The notes beneath the pieces are model-generated. The model ran no database searches. It saw nothing but the letters and a program-made list of their open reading frames with translations, and was not told the DNA's origin. A stretch of 64,000 nt of DNA from Pegea sp. RAD2-039 (taxonomy: Eukaryota; Chordata; Thaliacea; Salpida; Salpidae). The stretch is from NCBI GenBank assembly GCA_034620365.1, contig JAQGEQ010000263.1, positions 1,302,001 through 1,366,000 of the forward strand. Reading direction: 5' to 3'. Position 1 is the stretch's first letter. Each line of letters opens with the position of its first letter. The translations under genes were made by a program, and so were the position numbers. This document shows positions 1-11,489 of the stretch, piece after piece.

Positions 1-3000
1 GGCCACCACTGGTCGTATTGGACCACTACCACATAATTGTTTGGTTGCAAACGCTGGTTTACTGACTTTTGAGGTCACTACCGCAATAGGACCAGTAATA
101 GCTGGCGAAGCATGACCATATGCAAATGTGGCGGCGGTAGTGGACACGATATCTTTGATGTTGTTACAAGCAACTGACGTTGAAATATTTGTTGTTGTTG
201 TTTTGTTTTCTGTCGATGTCGCCATGGTGACGACGCTCGATGTTTCCTCTATCTTAACCAATTCCACTTTTTCTTTCAATTCTTTTTCATTTGAATCTTT
301 GGATTCAACTTCTTCGGACTTTTCGTCTTCAGGTGACGTCAGCTTCTTTTCTACGTCATCAACTACCTCTTTTGAATCTTCACTAGCTATCATCTCAGTC
401 TTTTCTTCTTTTATCGAATTTATCTCAGCCTTTTTCTCATCATCTTTGCATTCTTCAGTCGTCACCACAACGCTGTCTGTTTTCTTCGTGACGTCATCAG
501 CGCGCGAAACAACAGCGCTGGTCTTGGTATCAACAGAAGTAGTGGTCATCAGAATCGGACCATCAGATGGTTCAATTTTGACAGATGAAATCGCGATAGT
601 GGTCGCTTGTGTGGTCGTTGCTACTGGTGTCTTACTGCTTTCCGCTTCACTGCTTTCCTGTGACGTCACCACGCTTCTCGGTGACGTCACTGTCGTGTTG
701 GTAACAGAGGGAAGTCGTGACTGTTGCGGAGTTGAAATGGACATGGTGACCGGGACCACTTGACCTGCTTTCAGGATTTGTTCTCGTCGCGTTGACGCGT
801 CCACACCTTGTTTTGAGTGACGTAATTCGATGAAGCCACCCGTCTGTAAGTGGTCAGTAAGTTAGTGGTGGTTGTGGGACAGGTGGTTCTTACATGAATA
901 GTTGACTGCTGCAGGTGTTCGCTACACGCTACTTCCTGTTTGATGTTCGCGAAGCGTTCCATAGCAACCGTGTTGACCATAGCAACGCTGTTCACCATTT
1001 GTGATTGTTGCAGTGATTGTGGGATTCCTACAAAGACGCGATTACGCGATTGTCTCAATAACAGCGTGACGTCATCACCTGTGCTTACTCCAGGTTGGAG
1101 TTGTCGGACTCTGATCCCGGTTGGAAGAGTCACAGTTCCAGTAGGAGCAGATGGGATGTAGTAACGTGGACACAAAGGGTCGCTAGAAACGCGCGCGCCC
1201 AGGATTTGGGTGGGGTAAGCGGGCGAGAAGGAAGTTGCGGTGATTTGTGTTTGTTGCGTCATCACTGGTGACTGGGAAGGGTAGGGCGGTGGCGGGCGGA
1301 TATCGTTGCTACGCGATGACGTCATCCACATATTTGTAGTTTGATCAAAGCTGACAAGTCTGTACATAAGTGAACATGTGGACAGGTAGAGGTGGTTGAT
1401 GGGCCACACTGACCTGTGTTTTGATTTAGTTGTGGTCCGTTGATTGGCAGGTGATGGCGACGAACTAACAATTTCATTTGCTTCAAAATTCGATTTATCT
1501 GCAACGTCATCACTCAATCGCGGTTTGTATGACGTCATCAACGCACTAACCTGCTTGTGGTGTGTGGTAACCAACGCTGTAAAAGGGGGTTCTACTGCCA
1601 TCTACCGGAGACGGTGTCGCTCTCATCAACGACCCAGGGGCAGGACTCATTGGTCGTGGAGTCCCTCTCATCATTATATGTGGACTGACTGGGGTCATGG
1701 GCCGGACCATGGGGCTTTGAGGATAATAGGATGGACATGGGGAAGGTGAGGTGCCCATATTTGCTATTTCATGATAAGAACTGGTCCTGGGCAGCTTGTG
1801 CTGATTACCTGATGACGTCACGTTGTTTGGTGACGTCATCATCATCGATGTGTTCGCGATTTGTGATGCATTGATGACTGATGAGTATCGAGGCGACGCG
1901 TTGTGATGTTGTTGAAGTTGTCCATCATTTTTGATGGTGGTCACGTACATGGGTGTATGTGACATGATGCCCTGGTCACAAAGTGGTCATCAAGTTAGCC
2001 TGGTTTGATTTGTTTACAACAAAACAATTACCTGATGGTTTCTGGTCGTCTGGTCCACTTGTATCTGGTTTGGTTGGTTGCTAGGGTCTAACAAAAGAGG
2101 ATGGTCAGAGTTGTTAGGCAACCGATCGGTTGTCAGTGACGAACCGCCGCGAAATCGAATGAAACTGGACTGAAGACTTTGTGGACCAGTTGTCATCAAG
2201 CACTTGTTGTTCTTCACTGTACCCGTTGTCATGGTAACCACTGTCGCGTCGCTTCTCGCTGGTAAGTTTGGCTTGGCAAAACTATTATATCCTGCCATCG
2301 CCTTCATCTGGTACACATTACCATCTGCTTTGCTGACGTCATTGCTCATGACGTCATCACTTCGCGTCGCTTTTAATCGGTTTTGATTTTCAGCTGCAAT
2401 GCGCTGTAAAGAGAAAAAGAGTTGGAAGTTGGCAAAGCAGTGTGGGACAAGCTGGTGTGGGACAGGTTAGTATGGGACAGATTAGTGTTGGAGAGACTAG
2501 TGCGGACCAGAATAGGGTGGACGTGGTACGTACCGTATAATTATTTCGGTCATCTTGTGAGGCAACTGTCCATAACTTCAACATTTGATTTAACCGGTCC
2601 GATCGGTCCGGAAATTCTTTTCGCAAATTTGGAAATTTCATAGTTGAGTATAAAACGTAAGGAGTAGGAGCCAGAGGACCTGTGAAGTAATCAAGCGTGT
2701 TACGTCATCACATGTCACGTGGTTGGTCATCGAGTTCTCACCAAGTTGTTCTTCTTTTTCCATTTGAATGCAAGAATTTTCACTTATAGTTGAATCGTTC
2801 AACAAGCTCTGCTTCGAAATCAACGCCCAGTTTTGTAATTGTTTGTTGGTAGAATTGGTTTGCTGGTTGGTGGTCTGGTGCATTTGCTGGTTACTGGTTT
2901 GGTGCATTTGCTGGTTGCTGGTTTGGTGCATTTGCTGGTTGCTGGTCTGGTGTATTTGCTGGTTGCTGGTCTGGTGTATTTGCTGGTTGGTGTTCTGGTG

Positions 3001-6000
3001 CATTTGCTGGTTGGTGGTCTGGTGTATCTGTTGGTTGGTGTTCTGGTGCATTTGCTGATTGGTGGTCTGGTGTATTTGCTGGTTGGTGGTCTGGTGCATT
3101 TGCTGGTTGGTCTGGTGCATTTGCTGGTTGGTCTGGTGCATTTGCTGGTTGCTGGTCTGGTGCATTTGTTGGTTGCTGGTCTGGTGTATTTGCTGGTTGG
3201 TAGTCTGGTGTATTTGCTGATTGGTGGTCTGGTGCATCTGCTGGTTAGTGTTCTGATGCATTTGCTGGTTGGTAGTCTGGTGTATTTGCTGATTGGTGGT
3301 CTGGTGCATTTGTTGATTGGTGTTCTGGTGCATTTGTTGATTGGTGGTCTGGTGTATTTGCTGGTTGGTGGTCTGGTGCATTTGCTGGTTGGTGGTCTGG
3401 TGTATCTGTTGGTTGGTAGTCTGGTGTATTTGCTGTTGTTTGGCTTGTTGACTGATAGATGAAGAAGTCATGTAGTAATGTTGTTGTGAGGCACTTGTAG
3501 TGCTACTTGCTTTCAACATTTGACCTTGACCAGTTTGAATTTGATATTTTTCTGTGCTTCTTTGAAATTCTTGTTGAGATGAATTTGGAGTCTTATTTAT
3601 CATGGAATGTGACCTATCGGTCCGTTCAACAAGACCAGTCTGGGCAAAAAGGTCATCTTGATGAGCTTGTAGTAGTTGTTGCTCTTGTGGTGTGAGTAAT
3701 GGTGATGGTTGCTTAGTAATCGATTTCGGGGAAGGTTCAGGTTTATCTCGCGATAATAAATCCATTTCTTTGTCATCAATATTAGCCAGATCGCTCAAAA
3801 GCGTCACGTCAACTATAAAATGATGACGTCATCAACTCGACTTATTGTACAACAAAAATAGCGGGACTCACTCGAGTTGGGATCTTGTGATGAGCCAATA
3901 GCTTCTGAAAAGAGCGAAGCGCCATCCATGTTCGCGAAGCTATTGTCTACCAAACTTGCAAATTCACTTGGTTCGAAATCTGGCGGATGAATATCGTTAA
4001 AAAGAAGCTGAAAGCGATTTTTGATGACGTCATCACCTCCTTTATCATGTTTCAATTGATCAATTAAATGTTCCAATTCATCTTCCTTAATTGGAAGATT
4101 CATCTCAAGAGCTTGTAGAAGATCTTGCTCGCTCTCTTTATCAATGATCGAAGATGCTTCTTTGTCGATCATCGTCGCTTCATGATCAGTGGAGGTTGAA
4201 TTGATCATCTTCTAAAGATTAAAGATGAAGATCTGAACAAATGACGATGTAGATACCTTCTCATCATCAGTCTTCACTGAACTCTCTTTGATCAACATCG
4301 GATCATTGTTCATATTTTCACTTTCCTTGTCGCTATTCTTCTTCAAACGCGCGTCGAATTCGAGTCGAACTCTTTCAGGAAGTGTAATAGCGGACCCACC
4401 TACGTAACTGTCCCTATATGCAAATTAGCAAGTGTACATGGACAAAGGTGACCACAAACTTACGGGTCAGTTGGCTTGGATTGAGACGAGTCCAGTAAAA
4501 TGTCAGTGGACTTGTTACTAGTCTGTTTGGCCCCGTCCATTAGTTTGTTACCAAAAAAACCGTCCTATAAAAAGGTCATTAGTTTAGGGACTACCTAGAG
4601 GTGGTCGGTGGTCACAAACCTGAATATAGGCTGGGAATTGCTCGCTGAGACGCGCGCGTCTTTTCCTTTTGGTTTTGACGACTGCATTATGCGGTTTACC
4701 TACATAAAAGTTTTACTTTACAACTGATGCCACTAGAGGGCGCTGTTATCGCTTAAAAGCACCTTCTTTTGAGGCGAGATGATTAGAAAAAGGACTTTCT
4801 GTGTCTTTGACGCCGTTAGTCGTCGAGTCATCGTGAGCAATCGTGATTCCACCTTCTGATTCGTGTTTAATGTAACTCAGTTCGTTTTCTGCGCATATAC
4901 GTCAGCAAATGATGACGTCATCAGTGGGTAATCACCTCCAGCTATTGCAGAAGCTCGAAGCTTGACGTCATCGACGGAATGAAGTTCAAGATCAAAACCG
5001 GAAGCGGAAACTGCGGAAGTAGATCGAACATTTCCTGCAGCGTTCCGGTTCGTTGAGTTCTTCCGCGATCCACCGCGCGCGTTACTTCCGCTGTAATAGC
5101 CACCACTACTCTGCTGACCACGACCACGTGACCGGACCACAAAGCCACCAATGCCTGGCCGATAGGGCTTGCGACGTCGTTTCTTGTTGTCCTTGCCCTG
5201 TTCAGCCTCGGTCTTGTCCTGGCTCGGTGAACTTGCCGCTGATAGGTTAATTGGATCAGGACCAGGCAGGGTAAGGGTGGTAGGGGTGGTCGGTAGTGAT
5301 TGGTGGTTCATATTCATCGAACTGTACATGATACGAAGACCTGTCAGGGCTTCACTTTCACCTGGACCACCTAGGCGTCCCATTTCAGATGAGTAAGCTC
5401 CACTGAAAACTAAAAACCAAATCTTTGAGATCAAGTCCTGATAGGATGAAGATCCTCACCTGTTTGATCCTGACTCAAACTTCTACTAAATACTGACGTC
5501 ACGTGATTACCGATCGCGTCTTTATCTGCGCGATTAAGCGATGAAGCAGGGTCAAAGGTCAAGTGAAAGGGGTTACTTTTGATGAGACAGGTCAGTGTGG
5601 GACAATCGCTGGTGGTGATCGCGTTGCTAGGAGCCGTCGTCGCGTGAGGGCTAATCATCGTCGGCATGGCAATCGACTTTTCGTCGCCAGGAGGTTTTTT
5701 GAGAGCAGCGAGAGTCGATTTCGATTGCGCGCGTCTGCAAATATCCAAGGTGATGATGACGTCACAAAGACGCGTGTATGGCTTACTTCCGCGATGCAGG
5801 AGTCTTCTTCTTTGTCATTCCCATCTTCTTCTGCATCTGTTGCTGGATGTGAGCCATTCCAGCGCTTGTCAACGCGACACCATCCTTCTGAAACTCCTGC
5901 GCAATTTACTGGCTCGTGATTGGCTGAAAAAAGCGCCAACCAAAAAACTGACTTTGACGTTTTCAGATTCGATCCTGGGTCGAAGGATATTGATCGGGGA

Positions 6001-9000
6001 TTCCCCTTCGATACTTTGTAGTGGATTAAGATCAAGATGAGGAGGCGTAGCATCTTTTGGACGACACAAAAGACACGTGTATCCTTTTTCCATCACTTTT
6101 TCCACATTCATTTCATTAAAGAGATGTTCACAATTAGCATGAAGCCATCTGAAACATGTAAGGATCAGATAGAGGAAGAGAGGGAGGAGCAGATGAAGAT
6201 GAGACTGACCTCTCACAGTGCTGACACTGCATCACTATCTCTTCTTCCTTGTAAGCTCGTTTACACCACGGACAGTGATGTTTTGAGGCACATTTACCAC
6301 AAGATGAGTAATTATCGGCCCAGTCACAGTTAATACCAGGTGAGGTTGCGTTACAATGGACACATCTGACACACCTAAGTGGACATGAGGTGGTTAGAGT
6401 GGTCTTGAGTGGTCACCACTTACCATTTGCACTTCCAGCCCCCTTTGGGGACAGTTTGAAGCGGTGGGTCCAGACAGTAAGTATGATAGGACACGTCACA
6501 ATCATCACATAGTAACAGGGTGTTTTCGCCGTCAACTGCCCCACATTCCTCACAAACCTGGACACACATTTAAAGTCTAGTTGGGACAAATTTGAGAGAA
6601 ACTAACCGTGCAGTCCAAACACCTCCAGCCTTTCCTCAAAACAACTTTCGATAACTTCAAATCAACACAATATGGGTGATAACATTGTCCACATTGAAAA
6701 CAGGTGATGAGTCGACCTTCTGGCCCAATACCAAAGCTACCACAAACCACACACATATCCTAGTGGACACAAAACATGTAGAAGTGTTTCGAGTCACAAA
6801 TAGACCCGGAAGTACCTGACTCAAAGTGAAATCGTCATCAGCTGAGCACAACACCACCGTATTATGCATAGATTCACCATACTCCTCATCAACACTTTCA
6901 TTCTCGCTCTGGTTGGTCACAACTGGTTCAGTGACACCTGGAAAATGGTGGTCAGTGGTTTGTCGCGGTCACGTGCCGCCTTTTGACTAACTTGGATTCT
7001 CAGTTTTTTGAAGTCGAGTTGCTCTTGCGCGCCGCCTAATGGAGCTATTTGAAGTTGAAAGAACATTGATGGAGTTGACGCTGGTAAATACAGGTGGATA
7101 AGGTGACAAACTATTTGTGGTCCCTGGCTGGCTGTAAGAGGTCGTTTGTCGTGGTCGTTTTGCACCTCGACTAATATAATCAACAAGTTTAGTATTTAGA
7201 TGTGGTTGTGGACCAGGACTTACCCTTTGCCACGTCCACAAGCCTTGCCACGTTTACCACGAGAAGCATTGGGGCGTTTTCGGCCACATTTGGCCAGCAT
7301 GGACTTGCCCTTACCCACAAATCCGTCCGGTTTGCCTGGACTAGCAGCCACCACTGGTTCTAGTAAACATTCGAAGATGTTTGGAAAAGATCTGGTTTAC
7401 ATCGACCAATTACTTGTAACATAAGTGGACAGGACAACAGGTTGAGGGACGACCACGACTGGTGGCTTTTCTTCCACAGTTTCTAATTGAGGTTGTGTTC
7501 CAAGCAAGTTTTCAGATTTATTTGGTTTCCATTCGATTGCAATCGACGATTCCACTTGTAGAGTCTTTTCATCCCTCACTAGAAGACTTTGTGGATAAAT
7601 CTTCTCATCAAATAACGCCGGAATACTTTGAAATCCATCCCCGTTAAACAGACTATCCTGAAACGGGATAATTTGATGATGTTTTGGAATCGATTAAATA
7701 GAAACTAACTTGATCGGATATATCTGGGGTTGAGCACCTAGCTTCGAGGGGCGATATCTTACGCCCACTACCGATAATAGCCGTGATGACCGACTTCTTT
7801 GTCGTAGGACACAACATAGGATCGTTACTACTTCCTAAAAAGAAATTATGTTTGTGATTATGGAGGTGAAGAGTGTTTCTCCTAACCTTTCATTGCAACC
7901 GAGTCTTCAGCAATAAACTTTTCACATTCGGCTTCGACTTGTAATTGAGGTTGTTGGTTGATTATTGATTGATCAATTTGAATGAGAGGTTCAGTTTTAA
8001 TTACAATTTCTTTCTTGTCGCTGATTGGTGCTTCTAAAACTGGTTGCTGGGCAACTTCAGCTTCGATATTTTCAGTTTTGATTTGATTGGAAGAGAGAAT
8101 GTCTTGTAAAGATTCATTAAGAAGAGGAGGTTGAGGAATGGGACACATCGAAAACTTGTCAGAAATGATTTCTTCATCTCTTAAAGAATCATCACATTGT
8201 GGAGTAGCCTATTTAAGATCAGTTGTAATGATGTAGCTGATGAAGATGCATATACAAACCATCTTCGGGTATTTGTTGCTGGTTGTTACTTCTATGGTTG
8301 AGTTGGTTTTATCTTCAGCTTCAGAAATATATTTTATGGAAGAAGTAAGACAAGTTTCACATAACTGCAAAAAAAAAACATTTCACATTCAATCAATGAT
8401 ATTTTGAGATTGAAAATTAGATAATTTGCTGCAGAATTTATCTTTAAAATCAAATTTCTCACTTCATTTGGATCTTCAGATAATTTACTATTTAATTTAG
8501 CCCCACACTTTTTACACTTTCTGCAATTCTGTTGAAATAAAATATAGATGAAGTGATTTGAGATGAACCAATCTACTAATCAAAATTTGATATTTTATGT
8601 CAGTTTAAAATCTAAAATCAAGTTGTTATCAATATAATTAAACACCTGACAACACCAGCCATTTTTCGGGATGTTAGTCATCGCTGGGTTTAAACAATAA
8701 GTATGATAACCTTTATCACAAACATCACACACGAGCATTTTATAATCGTCTCCAGGTTGTCTAAAAAACAGTCTGAATAATTTAATTTATTGAATCACTA
8801 CATCTACATCTGATGCTGAGAAGTTTTATCAATAAAAGTTTATATCGAAGTGATGATTGATTATATTTATTTCCTTACCTGCATGTTTGGCAGATTTTAC
8901 AGTCTGGACACTGCCAACCAGCCCTGACCACCGGAGAAATGTTTACAGAAGGCTCGAGGCAGTCACCATGGTAATGTTGGCCGCATCCAGTACAGAACAA

Positions 9001-10464
9001 GAAGCTTTCAACTTTACCTACACCAATCAATAATTACCAAGTATCTACAGCTGTTTCAAAGACCATCTTACCAACACTATTACAAATAAAACACTGGACA
9101 GCTTCTAATGTGCTTGCACTAACTGCCTGGTCAAGATGATTAGGACAAAACAATAAAATCGTCTTGATATCCTGAAAAAGTTTGAATATTGACGCATGTA
9201 AGAGTAGAAGTTGAAGTTTTAACCTGATAACACCCACAACCAGCCGCACAGGGGTAGTGATAGTACCTAGAACATTTATAAGCTTTACATTTGATAGTAG
9301 CCCCATATCGCCCACAGTAACTACATATTTGAGTGATGCCAAAATAAGCAGCCTGAAAATTGAAGTAAAAATAATTTGGTGGTTGAAAGTTGGGTCAAAA
9401 CAACCTTATCCACACAAACTAAAGCATACGATTCATTCTGAGTTACTCCTTCTGACCAAGCTGCACAACAATGGTGGGCAACTACGTGACCTTTAATAGA
9501 AAAGTAAATATTTGTTGGTCAAAAGCTGACATCATTTCTAACCTGTTGGTTCGAAAACATTGCTAACATCTGAAATTTCAGCAGCACCTATGCAACTTAG
9601 CTCATCTGGGACATCTGAGACTTCATCTACTAATTGTCGAGCTTCTTGACTGTGAAAACATCAAAGTTATTTTGAGAAGATTTGATGTACAACAAACCTG
9701 TAACGTTTTTCGCGAATTTTAGATCTTACAGGAGATTTCGAGCTTTTGTCTTCACTATCAACATTAGGAGATAAAGAGACATCTTTAGTTGACTTTGCTC
9801 TAATCGCAGGTTTACGAAAAGCATTGAAATTAGGCGTTGGGTCATATCTAGTGAGTTCGCCCTGGCCGAGTAGACTATTCGGACCACAATAGCAGAAAGC
9901 ACAAACCTTACCAGAACTATAAATGAAATTTTAGTTTAAACCAAAAAAAAGTTGCTTTTAATCATACAACGGTGTTACTAACCTTGGGTATTTAATTAAT
10001 TGATTAGGTTCTTTTTCTGAAACCACTAAAATGTTTGAAATATTTTCTGTTTTAACTACATCTGATGGACTTAGTGGTTTCTCTAGTAGTGAAGGATTCA
10101 TATCAATGTCTTCTTTATATGAAGAAATTGATTTAGAGAGTATTCTGTAAAGTAGAATCGTGTTGAAGTGATTTATTTCTCATACAAATTTGTTCTTAGA
10201 ATATTATATATTACAAAACTAAAATAAATATACAAATAATAAATCATTTAATGTATAAAAAGATATATTGAGTTGTCACTTGACAAGTGTAGTAAAAAGG
10301 CTTTGCTTGTAAATTCTTTGACAACAATTTTTGTGAAAATGTTGATTTATTAAAAATACCTTTTTTTCTTATCCTTAAAGAGTTTTGAAGAAATTACTTT
10401 TTCTTTTTCAATCACTTTACAGCTAGCATCAGATTCTATACTATCTTGAGAAATATTAGACATT
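1..10464 (-). CDS. KMT2C/KMT2D: KMT2C/KMT2D-type (trithorax-related) histone H3K4 methyltransferase, N-terminal and middle part; runs off the window start
   Basis: Multi-exon minus-strand gene starting at an ATG near 10464 (MSNISQDS). In order it encodes an extended PHD ([17 protein letters not shown], exon about 9702-9919, completed by HHCCAAWS and [13 protein letters not shown] down to about 9080), two PHD fingers (8650-9015), a basic GRGKG stretch (about 7230-7360), a second PHD group (6060-6940) introduced by [16 protein letters not shown], a [15 protein letters not shown] element (exon 5787-5896), [15 protein letters not shown] (about 5160), [16 protein letters not shown] (about 4550-4650), an HMG box (about 2540-2640) and long Gln/Ser/Thr-rich segments. 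This order and these signatures are those of KMT2C/D. The family works in COMPASS-like complexes that monomethylate H3K4 at enhancers. The last exon seen (1-843) is still open, so the C-terminal ePHD, FYRN/FYRC and SET domains must lie beyond position 1. Introns are short with GT..AG ends. Exon edges are partly inferred. Confidence 0.93.
2433..2520 (-). repeat. 15-base tandem repeat filling a KMT2 intron
   Basis: About five degenerate copies of TGGGACAGGTTAGTA (plus-strand reading). They make up most of the 134-base intron between the HMG-box exon (donor near 2538, GTACGT) and the next exon (acceptor near 2404, tttacag). The copies differ by a few substitutions each. Confidence 0.85.
2539..2640 (-). 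other. HMG-box-like segment of the KMT2 gene
   Basis: The exon encodes [20 protein letters not shown] followed by [13 protein letters not shown]. After splicing across the 15-base-repeat intron it continues [12 protein letters not shown]. This matches the WP.L..KY....R..LVQWKLWR....Q..PY...A..NR pattern of the HMG box in the middle of KMT2C/D. It confirms both the gene family and the exon order here. Confidence 0.7.
2866..3436 (-). repeat. 24-base coding tandem repeat: Gln/Asn/His octapeptides in the KMT2 protein
   Basis: There are about 24 head-to-tail units, 22 of 24 bases and two of 21 bases. On the minus strand they encode (M/I)HQ(T/N)(T/S)NQQ. Unit variants recur in groups, for example alternating I and M units and scattered N variants, which points to duplication of multi-unit blocks. 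The array stays in frame and lies between SQQAKQQQ and [10 protein letters not shown]. The same DNA is also open on the plus strand as Leu/Val/Gly/His repeats, a by-product of the repeat period being a multiple of three. Confidence 0.95.
6060..6940 (-). other. KMT2C/D second PHD-finger block
   Basis: It begins with [18 protein letters not shown] and continues [57 protein letters not shown] and [17 protein letters not shown], ending CLLCRP. These are three adjacent fingers spread over four to five exons separated by introns of about 50-90 bases. The spacing and the strings [19 protein letters not shown] and [10 protein letters not shown] are diagnostic of KMT2C/D rather than KMT2A/B. Confidence 0.87.
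8650..9919 (-). other. KMT2C/D first ePHD and PHD2-PHD3 domain block
   Basis: The extended PHD is spread over about five exons: a CxxC pair in CAFCYC (about 9910), the HHCCAAWS segment (about 9470), [13 protein letters not shown] with the HYPCA knuckle (about 9240-9350), and CPNHLDQA (about 9140). It is followed by [29 protein letters not shown] (8880-9015) and [16 protein letters not shown] (8650-8760). All zinc-ligand Cys/His positions I could follow are present, so the fingers look functional. In this family they read histone tails and bind partners. Confidence 0.85.
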
Positions 10465-11489
10465 GTGATACTATATCTATATCAAGCTATAACTTAATTA
10501 ATGTGACTATGAAGAAAACCATCTTTAAAAGAAAGAAGATTATTATTTTTAATATATTATAATTTAATTTATTTCACTTTTTTGCATATGTTCAAAACGG
10601 AACTAATTACTTTAATTGAAACTTAAGACTAAAAATAAAAAAGAATCACTATTGTAAAATATTATCAGATATATATTTAATACATATGTACCTTTCAAAA
10701 AATCATTCAAAATAAAAGGACCAAATAAAATTTTAATATCTGAAAAAATTAGCAAACATTCAACTAAGATTCTATATCATATAAACTGAATTACATCAAA
10801 ATTAGTTTATAAGCCATATAATAGTCAAAACTAGAATAAATAACATTAGATAATATATCTTTGATTTAAAAAAATATCTTCCTAATCTTTTATCTAAATC
10901 TATCTTCAAATTATAAACTTCTTGTCTGATAAAACTAAAAGGTTCTTGGAATAAAACTAGTTTTGAAAATTGCTTAGAATAGTAGCTGCTTTCTACTTGT
11001 ACCATGACTTAGTCAATTTAGATGAATTTAAACACTTACAAATATTATGTTTGAATAAATTAAATATAGAAAATAATTACAAATAAATCTTCCAAATTAT
11101 TTATTCCTATTTAACTACTATGTCAAGTGAGCTAAAAATATCAACCAAAAAAATGGTGATTTTATCAGGCTTATAATCATATTAAATTAATATATAAATA
11201 AATAAAGAATACATAATATTTAAAATAAATGACCCTAATAATTTAAACAGATAAAATTTTATCATAAACCTAATCATTATTTTCACAAATTTATTTATCC
11301 TAATTATATAAATTTTATTATCAACTAAACAAAAAAAAAGGCGTTTAATGAATCATTTTTACTATTATTGCGATTTTAAATACAAACTAACATCTGAAAG
11401 AATCTTTCTATTTTGTTAAACGTTCTATCTATTCTATAATATAATCTGTAGTAAATGTCTTTAATTCTTCACTATCCTCTAGTTCTTTA
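10465..11489. other. AT-rich 5' flank of the KMT2 gene
   Basis: Very AT-rich, with poly-A and poly-T runs. Apart from a short minus-strand open frame at 10802-11005, described separately, I see nothing gene-like. The KMT2 promoter should lie here, but no clear element is visible. Confidence 0.5.
10802..11005 (-). CDS. Hypothetical 67-residue protein with a C-terminal membrane segment
   Basis: Open frame from ATG at 11005 to TAA. I do not recognise it. The first 45 residues are mixed and charged (HxH-free, with RQEVYNLKIDLDKRLGRYF), which could form an amphipathic helix. The last 17 or so are hydrophobic (YYLMLFILVLTIIWLIN), as in a tail-anchored protein. An in-frame stop lies just upstream of the ATG. 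It lies 340 bases upstream of the KMT2 start on the same strand. Its codon and residue make-up is less biased than the surrounding A/T runs, which mildly favours a real gene or exon, but chance is possible. Confidence 0.3.
   Translation of the reverse strand: MVQVESSYYSKQFSKLVLFQEPFSFIRQEVYNLKIDLDKRLGRYFFKSKIYYLMLFILVLTIIWLIN

Noticed and set aside
128..763. Plus-strand open frame of 211 codons, Ser/Val/Thr-rich
   Set aside because: It is the antisense of the KMT2 exon at 1-843, whose minus-strand frame continues the spliced protein ([12 protein letters not shown] onward).
2839..3462. Plus-strand open frame of 207 codons rich in Leu, Val and Gly
   Set aside because: It is the mirror of the 24-base coding repeat. 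A repeat period divisible by three keeps other frames open; the minus-strand frame joins flanking KMT2 exons.
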